Source: Pseudomonadota bacterium
Lineage (GTDB): Bacteria; Pseudomonadota; Alphaproteobacteria; Rhizobiales; Methylopilaceae
Assembly (NCBI GenBank): GCA_023389135.1
Contig: JAEWEX010000214.1
Span: forward strand, 1 to 6,651
Direction: 5' to 3'
DNA: 6,651 nt
Both the position numbers and the translations under genes were made by a program. How positions within the stretch are numbered: the first letter of the stretch is position 1; the number at the start of each line of letters is the position of its first letter. Shown here in pieces: positions 1 through 5,194 of the stretch. Under the pieces are notes generated by a model. The model ran no database searches, had not been told where the DNA came from, and worked only from the letters and a program-made list of their open reading frames with translations.

Positions 1-603
1 ACCCCGGACGGCTTCGTGGCCGAGATCGAGGGCGGCGATCCGATCCCGGCAGCGACGGCGGTGATCGCGACCGGGGTCGTGCCGCGGACGGGCGGGCTCG
101 CGCCTGCGCCCGGCGTGCTGTTCGGGCCCGGTCCGGCCGTCCTGGCCGCGGAGGTCGCGGCGCGCTCGGTGGCCATCGTCGGCGGCGGCGACAATGCCTT
201 CGAGCATGCAGCCCTCATGGCGGCGCGCGGCGCCCGCGAGGTCCGCCTGTTCGCCCGCAGCCTTCGCGCGCGCGTGGCGCTGCGCCGCACGGTCGACCCG
301 TCATGGGTGACGCTCGGCCCTGCGGCGGTCGACGCGGCCCGCCGCACAGTGGACGGCCGGCCCTTCGATCTCATTCTGGTGATGCTGGGCTTCGAGCCCC
401 GCGTCCCGCCGCTTCACGGCCTCGCGCCGCTGCGGCTCGCCTCGGGACATCTGGCCACCGATCCCGCCACGGCGCAGACCAGCGTGCCCGGTCTCTACGC
501 CATCGGGGAGGTGGCGCTGCGGGGCCACCCATGCGTGCCCACCGCGCTGGCCGACGGCGTGGCGGCGGCCAAGGCGATCGAGGCCCGCGACGGGCGGCGG
601 TGA
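1..603 (+). CDS. Thioredoxin-reductase-like NAD(P)/FAD oxidoreductase, 5'-truncated
   Basis: This is the last 200 codons of a two-dinucleotide-domain flavoprotein; the frame is open from base 1, so the N-terminal FAD-binding segment lies outside the window. Visible motifs, numbered within the fragment: the conserved ATG motif of the FAD domain (VIATGVVPR, 21-29), a nucleotide-binding loop GGGDNAFEHA (61-70) that matches the NADPH-domain GGGDxAxE signature, and a C-terminal FAD-contact motif LYAIGEV (165-171) followed by an Ala-rich helix. In thioredoxin reductase a CxxC sits just before the NADPH loop; here the stretch 38-56 has no cysteine, so it is unlikely to reduce thioredoxin by the classical route. 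The usual GD in the C-terminal motif is GE here. Best call is a ferredoxin-NADP reductase or thioredoxin-reductase-like protein of unknown substrate. It converges with the next gene, with only 16 bases between them. Confidence is high for the superfamily and low for the substrate. Confidence 0.85.
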   Translation, partial: TPDGFVAEIEGGDPIPAATAVIATGVVPRTGGLAPAPGVLFGPGPAVLAAEVAARSVAIVGGGDNAFEHAALMAARGAREVRLFARSLRARVALRRTVDPSWVTLGPAAVDAARRTVDGRPFDLILVMLGFEPRVPPLHGLAPLRLASGHLATDPATAQTSVPGLYAIGEVALRGHPCVPTALADGVAAAKAIEARDGRR

Positions 604-619
604 CGGCGCGGCCGGGGGC

Positions 620-913
620 TCAGAAGGCGCGCGACGCCATCAGCGGCCGGGCGGCCGGGGCGGGCGCAGGCGCCGCATCGGGCTTGCCGGCGTCTTCGGC
701 GACCGGCGTGCCGCTGCGCTCGGTCTCGGGGGCGGGGGCCGGCGCGGGTTCCTTTGCGGGAACGTCCATCGCCCCGATGGCGCGGGCGATGCCGATGCCC
801 AGCACGCCGCCGAAGCGGTCGAAGGCATGGGCCGGGCCGGCCGAGAGCGCCGGCGCCGCGACCAGGACGATCGCTGCCACCGCGGTGAGGATGCGCCGCC
901 GGGTCGTGTTCAT
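620..913 (-). CDS. Small predicted exported Ala/Pro-rich protein
   Basis: A 97-residue protein of unknown function. The N-terminus looks like a Sec signal peptide: a basic start (MNTTRRR), a hydrophobic core (about 8-20), then small residues ending AHA at 28-30, giving a likely cleavage before Phe31. The mature part of about 67 residues starts with a Gly/Ile-rich segment (35-48) and continues as an Ala/Pro/Glu-rich low-complexity tail (about 52-90), as expected of a disordered periplasmic or surface-tethered segment. It has no cysteine, so it is not a lipoprotein. The start is chosen because GGAGGG lies 7 bases before this ATG on the minus strand and because the signal peptide begins there; the reading frame runs much further upstream but crosses the oppositely oriented gene at 1061. 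It is transcribed divergently from that gene and convergently with the oxidoreductase. No family recognised. Confidence 0.72.
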   Translation of the reverse strand: MNTTRRRILTAVAAIVLVAAPALSAGPAHAFDRFGGVLGIGIARAIGAMDVPAKEPAPAPAPETERSGTPVAEDAGKPDAAPAPAPAARPLMASRAF

Positions 914-927
914 CGAAAAGCCCTCCA

Positions 928-986
928 GAAACCGTTCGCGAGACGAACCTCGCATCCCTTGGTCGCGGCGGCGCGTGAAACGGTTC
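928..986. promoter_or_regulatory. Two copies of GAAACSGTTC in a divergent intergenic region
   Basis: GAAACCGTTC lies at 928-937 and GAAACGGTTC at 977-986, differing only at the sixth base. They are 49 bases apart start to start. The downstream copy is the core of a near-palindrome, GTGAAACGGTTCAC (975-988, one mismatched pair). A weaker match, GAAACCGACC, is at 1039-1048. The first copy is just upstream of the minus-strand gene's Shine-Dalgarno. The pairing and placement between divergent genes suggest operator sites shared by both, but the binding factor is unknown and chance cannot be excluded for 10-base words. Confidence 0.35.
934..948. repeat. Short inverted repeat in the divergent leader
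   Basis: GTTCG (934-938) and CGAAC (944-948) form a perfect 5-bp stem with a 5-base loop. It lies immediately beyond the minus-strand gene's Shine-Dalgarno, partly overlapping the first GAAACSGTTC copy. It could be a small hairpin in that gene's leader mRNA or part of an operator. Its function is not shown by sequence. Confidence 0.35.
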
Positions 987-1021
987 ACATCCGGCCTCCG
1001 AATGGCCATGTCGCCGGGGCA

Positions 1022-1038
1022 GGGTGAGGCCATCACCC
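1022..1038 (+). repeat. Hairpin just upstream of the basic-protein gene
   Basis: GGGTGA (1022-1027) and TCACCC (1033-1038) form a perfect 6-bp inverted repeat with a 5-base loop, ending 10 bases before the AGGAGGA Shine-Dalgarno at 1049-1055. It could be an operator half-site pair or a leader hairpin affecting translation of the gene at 1061. It leaves the ribosome binding site itself unpaired. Confidence 0.4.
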
Positions 1039-1060
1039 GAAACCGACCAGGAGGAAGCCG

Positions 1061-1579
1061 ATGTCCCATTCCGCCAAGACCGAACGCCGCGCGCTGAGCC
1101 AGGAAGAGCTGGAGCTCGTGGACCGCACGCGGCATCCCGGCGTCGGGGATCTCGATGACGCCGAGCTGGCCAAGCTGCTGAAGCTGCTGCGCGAGCGCCG
1201 CGACCGGGCCCAGAGCGAGGCCGGCCGCCAGCGCCGGGAGATGCGGGGCAAGGGCGCGCCCAAGGGCCAGGCTCCCGCCTCGGGCGACACCGGAACACGG
1301 GCCAAGGCCGGCGTTCTGGCCATGGCCGTGCGCCGCCTCAACGGCGAGGTCCAGCGCAGACGCCGCAAGTCGGCCCGCGCCGAACTGATGGAGAACGCCA
1401 CCCGGGCGCTGGAGATGCGCCGCACAGCCACCCGGACGAAGCGGCCCGCGCCGGGCCGCACCGCGGACAAGGGCATGAAGTCCAACCCGCGCACCAAGGC
1501 CCGCGAACTCGCCCGGCCGGCCGAGGTCGGCCGCGTGTCGCAGTTCGTCAAGGACGCGCAGGCCAAGCGCGACAGCTGA
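1061..1579 (+). CDS. Uncharacterised highly basic alphaproteobacterial protein
   Basis: A 172-residue soluble protein with no recognised catalytic motif. By count it has about 44 Lys/Arg against 23 Asp/Glu. Residues 11-50 are mixed-charge and helix-prone (SQEELELVDRT, then DDAELAKLLKLLRERRDR). A conserved-looking centre follows (RQRREMRGKGAP, 56-67). Residues 82-125 form a second basic helical stretch containing RRRRK (99-103). The C-terminus is extended, with TADKGMK at 134-140. I recall similar conserved hypothetical proteins in alphaproteobacteria, with the same 'RHP' then 'RERRDRA' then 'RQRREMRGK' order, but know no assigned role. The charge would fit nucleic-acid or ribosome binding; that is inference only. 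There is no signal peptide and no membrane segment. The ATG is supported by AGGAGGA (1049-1055) with a 5-base spacer, the strongest ribosome binding site in the window, suggesting good expression. Confidence 0.82.
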   Translation: MSHSAKTERRALSQEELELVDRTRHPGVGDLDDAELAKLLKLLRERRDRAQSEAGRQRREMRGKGAPKGQAPASGDTGTRAKAGVLAMAVRRLNGEVQRRRRKSARAELMENATRALEMRRTATRTKRPAPGRTADKGMKSNPRTKARELARPAEVGRVSQFVKDAQAKRDS

Positions 1580-1591
1580 GGGCGGGGATCG

Positions 1592-1603
1592 GGACGGCCG
1601 TCC
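1592..1603. repeat. 12-base perfect palindrome after the basic-protein gene
   Basis: GGACGGCCGTCC reads the same on both strands and lies 12 bases past the stop codon at 1577-1579. As RNA it could form a 4-bp stem with a GGCC loop. No T-run follows, so it is a poor intrinsic terminator; it may equally be a protein-binding site for the downstream gene or chance in GC-rich DNA. Confidence 0.25.
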
Positions 1604-1625
1604 GGCACGGGAGCATGGGGATGGC

Positions 1626-1651
1626 TTGCCGGGGCACGCCTGCGCTATAGG
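1626..1651 (+). promoter_or_regulatory. Possible promoter for the flavoprotein gene
   Basis: TATAGG at 1646-1651 resembles an alphaproteobacterial -10 element, and TTGCCG at 1626-1631 resembles a -35. The spacer is only 14 bases, shorter than the usual 16-18, so the -35 assignment is weak. A transcript starting about 1657-1660 would leave a leader of about 40 bases before GTG 1698. The element argues against using TTG 1626 as the start codon. Confidence 0.3.
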
Positions 1652-1697
1652 GTCGGGCGCCTCCCGTCCGTTCGCCCGCCGCCGGCCGAGCCTTTCC

Positions 1698-2939
1698 GTG
1701 CAAGATCTCTCCATCCCGGCCTCCGTCCCGGAGGTCGCCGTCATCGGCGCCGGTCCCGCCGGCCTGATGGCGGCCGAGGCGATGGCGCGCGCCGGGCTGG
1801 CGGTCACGGTCTATGACCGCATGCCCGCGCCCGGCCGCAAGCTGCTGATGGCCGGGCGCGGCGGGCTCAACCTCACTCATTCCGAACCCGAATCGGATTT
1901 TCGCGCCCGTTACGGCCCCGAATCGCAGGCATTGGCGGCAGCGCTCGATGCCTTCCCGCCCGCCGCATTGCGCGACTGGGCGGACGGGCTCGGGGCGGAC
2001 ACCTTCGTCGGCTCCAGCGGGCGGGTGTTTCCGAGAGCGCTGAAGGCGTCGCCGTTGCTGAGGGCGTGGCTGTCCCGGCTCGCCTCGCTCGGCGTGCGCC
2101 TTGCGACGGGCCATCGCTGGACCGGCTGGACCGGCGATGGCGCGCTCGCCTTCGGGACGCCTGCCGGGCCGGTGGAGGCGAGGCCTGCGGCCACGGTGCT
2201 GGCGCTCGGCGGCGCGAGCTGGCCGAGGCTCGGCTCCGACGGGGCCTGGGTCGACATCCTCCGCGCGGCGAGCGTCGAGGTGATGCCGCTCAGGCCCGCC
2301 AACATGGGCTTCCGGGTCGACTGGACGCCGCATTTCGCCGGACGGTTCGCCGGCGCGCCGCTGAAGCGCATCGCGCTCGGTCATGGACCGGCGCGCATGC
2401 GCGGCGAGGCCGTGATCACCGCGTCGGGGATCGAGGGCGGCGCGGTCTATGCCCTGTCGCGCGTCCTGCGCGAGGAGGTTTCCGCGGCCGGTCACGCCGT
2501 CATGACGGTCGATCTGCGCCCGGACCTGGACGCGGCCGATCTGGTCCGCCGGCTGTCGCGGCCGCGCGGGGCGCAGTCGCTTTCGACGTTCCTGCGCAAG
2601 GTTGCGGGCCTGCCGCCGGTGGCGGTGGCGCTGCTGCGCGAGGGCGGCGCGCCCCCCACCGATGCGGCGGCGCTCGCCCGGGCCATCAAGGCCGTCCCGG
2701 TGCGGGTCACCGGGCCGGCCCCGCTGGAGCGCGCCATCTCCACCGCGGGCGGCATCGCCTGGAGCGAGCTCGATCCCGGCTTCATGCTGACGCGGCGGCC
2801 AGGGGTGTTCGCCGCCGGGGAGATGCTGGACTGGGAGGCGCCCACCGGCGGCTACCTGCTTCAGGCCTGCTTCGCGACGGGCGCCGCCGCGGCGCGCGGC
2901 GTCGTCGCCCGCCTCGCCCGACCCGCGCCCGGCGCATGA
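1698..2939 (+). CDS. HI0933-type flavoprotein, PP_4765 family (TIGR03862-like)
   Basis: A 413-residue FAD protein of the HI0933/YhiN superfamily, closest in layout to the PP_4765 branch; no reaction is established for that branch. Residues 13-28 carry the N-terminal dinucleotide fold (VAVIGAGPAGLMAAE). The family signature follows (GRKLLMAGRGGLNLTHS, 46-62, the counterpart of GxKxxxSGxGRxNxTN). Next come a GSSGRVFP motif (105-112), LALGGASWPRLGSDG (168-182), and a C-terminal FAD-closing block with GGIAWSELD (351-359), GVFAAGEMLDWEAPTGGY (369-386) and an Ala-rich helix. It appears complete and cytoplasmic. The GTG at 1698 is preferred: the fold begins shortly after it, a weak GAG lies 7 bases upstream, and a promoter-like TATAGG at 1646 would fall inside a longer reading from TTG 1626. 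The translated start is therefore the least certain part. The next gene follows after 114 bases on the same strand. Confidence 0.88.
   Translation: MQDLSIPASVPEVAVIGAGPAGLMAAEAMARAGLAVTVYDRMPAPGRKLLMAGRGGLNLTHSEPESDFRARYGPESQALAAALDAFPPAALRDWADGLGADTFVGSSGRVFPRALKASPLLRAWLSRLASLGVRLATGHRWTGWTGDGALAFGTPAGPVEARPAATVLALGGASWPRLGSDGAWVDILRAASVEVMPLRPANMGFRVDWTPHFAGRFAGAPLKRIALGHGPARMRGEAVITASGIEGGAVYALSRVLREEVSAAGHAVMTVDLRPDLDAADLVRRLSRPRGAQSLSTFLRKVAGLPPVAVALLREGGAPPTDAAALARAIKAVPVRVTGPAPLERAISTAGGIAWSELDPGFMLTRRPGVFAAGEMLDWEAPTGGYLLQACFATGAAAARGVVARLARPAPGA
2111..2140 (+). repeat. Hairpin enclosing a tandem 9-base repeat inside the flavoprotein gene
   Basis: CCATCGC (2111-2117) pairs perfectly with GCGATGG (2134-2140). 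Inside lie two adjacent copies of TGGACCGGC (2118-2126 and 2127-2135), which overlap the right arm by two bases. They encode the tandem tripeptide WTG-WTG at residues 141-146. It looks like a small in-frame duplication in a surface loop, still in frame and without damage to the gene. Confidence 0.6.
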
Positions 2940-3000
2940 CGCCGTCGCGCCCTGCGAATGGCGAAGCCGGCCGAACCGCTCTAAGGTCGCTCACCCTCCC

Positions 3001-3057
3001 ATGATGCTCGCCAGAACCTTTCCTTCCCCGACAATCCACGCGCGGAAGCCGCTGTGA
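3001..3057 (+). other. Possible 18-codon upstream reading frame coupled to the AbrB-like gene
   Basis: ATG 3001 opens an 18-residue frame (MMLARTFPSPTIHARKPL) whose TGA (3055-3057) overlaps the GTG start of the membrane protein as GTGA. That arrangement would allow translational coupling or a leader peptide. Only a distant, weak Shine-Dalgarno (AAGG, 2983-2986) precedes it, and frames this short occur by chance, so confidence is low. Confidence 0.15.
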
Positions 3058-4187
3058 GGCGGCTGCTGATCGCGCCGTTTCTGGCATGGGCGAAGTCGTT
3101 CTCGCCGTGGCGCCTTCCGTATCACCGATTGCTGCTGGCGCTGGTGATCGGGGCGGCCGGCGGCTGGCTGTTCTCCCTCTACCGCCTGCCGCTCGCCTGG
3201 ATGCTGGGCTCCATGGTGGCCTGCACCGTCGCGGCGCTGCTGCGCGCGCCCGTGGCGGCGCCGGCCGCGATCCGCCCGCCCGTCCAGGCGGTGCTCGGCG
3301 TCATGCTGGGCGCGGGCTTCGCGCCCGGGATGATCGCGAGCGTGCCCGGCTGGCTCCCGACGCTGATCGGCCTGGTCGGCTTCGTCATCGTCGCAGGCGC
3401 GGTCGGCACGCTGTACATGCGCAAGGTCGCCGGTCTCGACCCCGTCACCGCCTTCTTCTCGGGCATGCCCGGCGGCCTCGTGGAAATGGTGATCCAGGGT
3501 GAGGAACGCGGCGGCGACGTGCGCATGATCGCGCTGGTGCACTCCGCGCGGGTCTTCGTGGTGGTGATGTCGCTGCCATTCCTGCTCCAGTGGATCACAG
3601 GCGTCGACATCGGCGCGCGTCCCAACATCGGACTGTCGCTGCTGGACACGCCGGCCGCCGACATCCTGCTGCTGATCGGCACCCTGCTGGCGGGCGTGGT
3701 CGCGGGCCAGCTCCTCAGGCTGCCGGCGCGCTTCCTGCTCGGTCCCATGCTGGCAAGCGCGCTGCTGCATGTCAGCGGGCTGACCGATTTCGTGATCCCG
3801 GTGGAACTTCTCAATGCCGCCCAGCTGCTGCTCGGCATGGTGGTCGGCTGCCGGTTCGCGACCGCGTCGCCGCGGGTCGTGCTCAGGGTGCTCGTCCTGG
3901 CGGTGGGCGCGAACTACATCCTGCTCGCCATAACCTTCGCCTTCGCCTTCGCGGTGTCGGCCGTCTCCACCTATGACGTCACCGCGCTGGTGATGGCCTA
4001 TTCGCCGGGCGGGCTCGCAGAGATGAGCCTGGTCGCGCTCGCCCTGCAGATCGAGGTCGCCTTCGTCGCGGCCCATCATCTCGCACGGGTCGTCATGGTC
4101 ATGGCCTTCGCCAGCACGGCGTTCCGGCTCTCCGGCCTCGGCGGTCCGCCGCAGAACGGCGGCGAGGACCCCCCTCGGGACCGTTGA
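3054..4187 (+). CDS. AbrB-duplication-family polytopic membrane protein
   Basis: A 377-residue inner-membrane protein of the PF05145/TIGR03082 family. Databases often name it 'AbrB' or 'ammonia monooxygenase'; both are misleading, since it lacks the DNA-binding fold of Bacillus AbrB and any oxygenase site. Nearly the whole chain is hydrophobic, with roughly ten membrane segments. It is an internal duplication: GGWLFSLYRLPLAWMLGSM (36-54) corresponds to GQLLRLPARFLLGPMLAS (218-235), GMPGGLVEM (137-145) to YSPGGLAEM (316-324), and HSARV (163-167) to HLARV (342-346). The paired PGGL-EM motifs in repeated halves resemble small-solute transporters, but the substrate is unknown. GTG 3054 has GGAAG 5 bases upstream (3044-3048), and no other start codon occurs in frame after the stop at 2982-2984. 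The tail (363-377) is polar and probably cytosolic. Confidence 0.88.
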   Translation: MRRLLIAPFLAWAKSFSPWRLPYHRLLLALVIGAAGGWLFSLYRLPLAWMLGSMVACTVAALLRAPVAAPAAIRPPVQAVLGVMLGAGFAPGMIASVPGWLPTLIGLVGFVIVAGAVGTLYMRKVAGLDPVTAFFSGMPGGLVEMVIQGEERGGDVRMIALVHSARVFVVVMSLPFLLQWITGVDIGARPNIGLSLLDTPAADILLLIGTLLAGVVAGQLLRLPARFLLGPMLASALLHVSGLTDFVIPVELLNAAQLLLGMVVGCRFATASPRVVLRVLVLAVGANYILLAITFAFAFAVSAVSTYDVTALVMAYSPGGLAEMSLVALALQIEVAFVAAHHLARVVMVMAFASTAFRLSGLGGPPQNGGEDPPRDR

Positions 4188-4261
4188 CGGCCGCCGCCGC
4201 GGCGCCCGCCCTTGGCACCTGGGCCTCGACCTTCGCGGCGGGATTTGCTCATGTCGCGCCC

Positions 4262-5065
4262 ATGACAGAAAAGCCCGCATCCCCGCCCGCCCTCAACGCC
4301 GCCCAGATGGCCGCGCCGTCGTTCAGGCTCGCCGCGCTCGACCAGGATTTCCTGCTGGGCGACAGCATGCGCGGCGTGCGCTTCCTGCTGGAATACGCCA
4401 AGGCCGAGGAGGCCCTGCGGGCCTGGGGGGTGCGCTCCACCATCGTCGTCTTCGGTTCCGCGCGCATCGCCGAGGACGGCCCCGGGGAACACGCGCGCTG
4501 GTACCGCGCCGCGCGCGATTTCGGTCGCATCTGCTCCGAACGGGGCGGCGCGCGCGATGCCGACCGCGACGGCTGGCGCGACAACGTCATCGCAACGGGT
4601 GGCGGCGGCGGCGTCATGGGGGCGGCCAATCGCGGCGCCGCCGATGTCGGCGCTCCCTCCATCGGCTACAACATCCGCCTGCCGTTCGAGCAGCAGCCGA
4701 ACCCGTGGTCGACGCCGGACCTCACCTTCCAGTTCCACTATTTCGGCATGCGCAAGATGCACTTCGCCATGCGCGCCAACGCGCTGGTGGTGTTCCCCGG
4801 CGGCTATGGGACGCTGGACGAGCTGTTCGAGATCCTGACGCTGACCCAGACGGGCAAATCCTCCCCGATGCCCATCATCCTGTTCGACCGGGCCTATTGG
4901 TGCGCCGCGCTCAATCTCGAGCATCTGGCGCAGAACGGCATGATCGATCCCGCCGACCTGAACCTGTTCGACTACGCCGAGACCGCCGAGGAGGCCTGGG
5001 CCAAGCTGGTCGCAGGCGGCGTGAAGGAAGGCAACGGCGCGCCGGTTGCGGGCCACCTGCGGTAG
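4262..5065 (+). CDS. LOG-like TIGR00730-family Rossmann protein
   Basis: A 267-residue protein of the LOG/lysine-decarboxylase-like family. Characterised members hydrolyse the N-glycosidic bond of nucleoside 5'-monophosphates (cytokinin riboside monophosphates in plants and some bacteria; AMP and others in bacteria). The body starts after about 20 residues with FRLAALDQDFLLGDS (21-35). It continues with VVFGSARI (62-69), a nucleotide-binding loop GGGGGVMGAAN (113-123), Arg164 in GMRKMHF (162-168), and the diagnostic PGGYGTLDE (179-187) whose Glu is the expected catalytic residue. All expected LOG-type active-site elements are thus present. It belongs to the longer alphaproteobacterial form, not the roughly 190-residue LOG enzymes, so cytokinin activation should not be assumed. 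A TTG at 4184 overlapping the previous stop would add 26 low-complexity residues; ATG 4262 gives the normal N-terminus but has no clear Shine-Dalgarno. Confidence 0.88.
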   Translation: MTEKPASPPALNAAQMAAPSFRLAALDQDFLLGDSMRGVRFLLEYAKAEEALRAWGVRSTIVVFGSARIAEDGPGEHARWYRAARDFGRICSERGGARDADRDGWRDNVIATGGGGGVMGAANRGAADVGAPSIGYNIRLPFEQQPNPWSTPDLTFQFHYFGMRKMHFAMRANALVVFPGGYGTLDELFEILTLTQTGKSSPMPIILFDRAYWCAALNLEHLAQNGMIDPADLNLFDYAETAEEAWAKLVAGGVKEGNGAPVAGHLR

Positions 5066-5094
5066 CGGGAACCGGGTCTTAGGCGTCCGCACGG

Positions 5095-5127
5095 ATTGAT
5101 TGTCCCGGCATTCGGGTCCATATCAAT
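5095..5127. repeat. Nested inverted repeats between the LOG-like gene and nfuA
   Basis: ATTGAT (5095-5100) pairs with ATCAAT (5122-5127), and inside it CCCG (5104-5107) pairs with CGGG (5113-5116). No T-run follows, so this is not a good intrinsic terminator for the upstream gene. It overlaps the candidate nfuA promoter, so an operator is possible. Confidence 0.35.
5096..5124 (+). promoter_or_regulatory. Candidate nfuA promoter
   Basis: TTGATT (5096-5101) as -35 and CATATC (5119-5124) as -10 are separated by 17 bases; TATCAA two bases further is an alternative -10 with a longer spacer. The surrounding 129-base gap is clearly AT-richer than the flanking genes, as expected for a promoter. Transcription would begin about 5131-5135, giving a leader of roughly 60 bases that contains the iron-box-like palindrome. 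Confidence 0.4.
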
Positions 5128-5141
5128 TAGAAGCGGACGAT

Positions 5142-5158
5142 GCTTGAATCGTTCTAAA
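5142..5158. promoter_or_regulatory. Irr-type iron control element (ICE)-like site upstream of nfuA
   Basis: The alphaproteobacterial Irr box is TTTAGAA-N3-TTCTAAA. Here the right half TTCTAAA (5152-5158) matches fully and the left half GCTTGAA (5142-5148) matches at 4 of 7 positions, with TCG between. A further left-type half-site, ATTAGAA, lies at 5126-5132; its TTAGAA is an exact inverted repeat of TTCTAA at 5152-5157. The position, just downstream of the candidate transcription start, would suit repression when iron is scarce, fitting an Fe-S assembly gene. Confidence 0.5.
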
Positions 5159-5194
5159 CAGTATCAGCCCCGCGCCTGATACCGGAGGCCCGAA

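Noticed and set aside
604..619. Bidirectional terminator between the convergent genes
   Set aside because: The gap is 16 GC-rich bases with no stem plus T-run on either strand.
495..1298. Long minus-strand open frame of 267 codons
   Set aside because: It overlaps three better-supported genes, has no family motif and reads as an Arg/Pro/Ala-rich shadow typical of GC-rich DNA.
1626..1697. Extending the flavoprotein to TTG 1626
   Set aside because: The extension would cover a promoter-like TATAGG and adds 24 residues with no family similarity before the dinucleotide fold.
620..1807. 395-codon minus-strand reading that includes the small exported protein
   Set aside because: Only the last 97 codons have a signal peptide and Shine-Dalgarno; the upstream part runs antisense through the basic-protein gene and into the flavoprotein gene.
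3054..4187. Calling the AbrB-like gene a transcriptional regulator or ammonia monooxygenase
   Set aside because: The sequence is a polytopic membrane protein with duplicated PGGL-EM motifs and no DNA-binding or metal-oxygenase features.
4184..4261. Extending the LOG-like protein to TTG 4184, overlapping the previous stop
   Set aside because: It adds 26 Ala-rich residues absent from the family's usual N-terminus; ATG 4262 gives the expected length, although its ribosome binding site is weak.
2991..4280. 429-codon minus-strand frame opposite the membrane protein
   Set aside because: Composition is His/Gln/Asp/Arg-rich low complexity, the usual mirror of a hydrophobic GC-rich gene; no domain seen.
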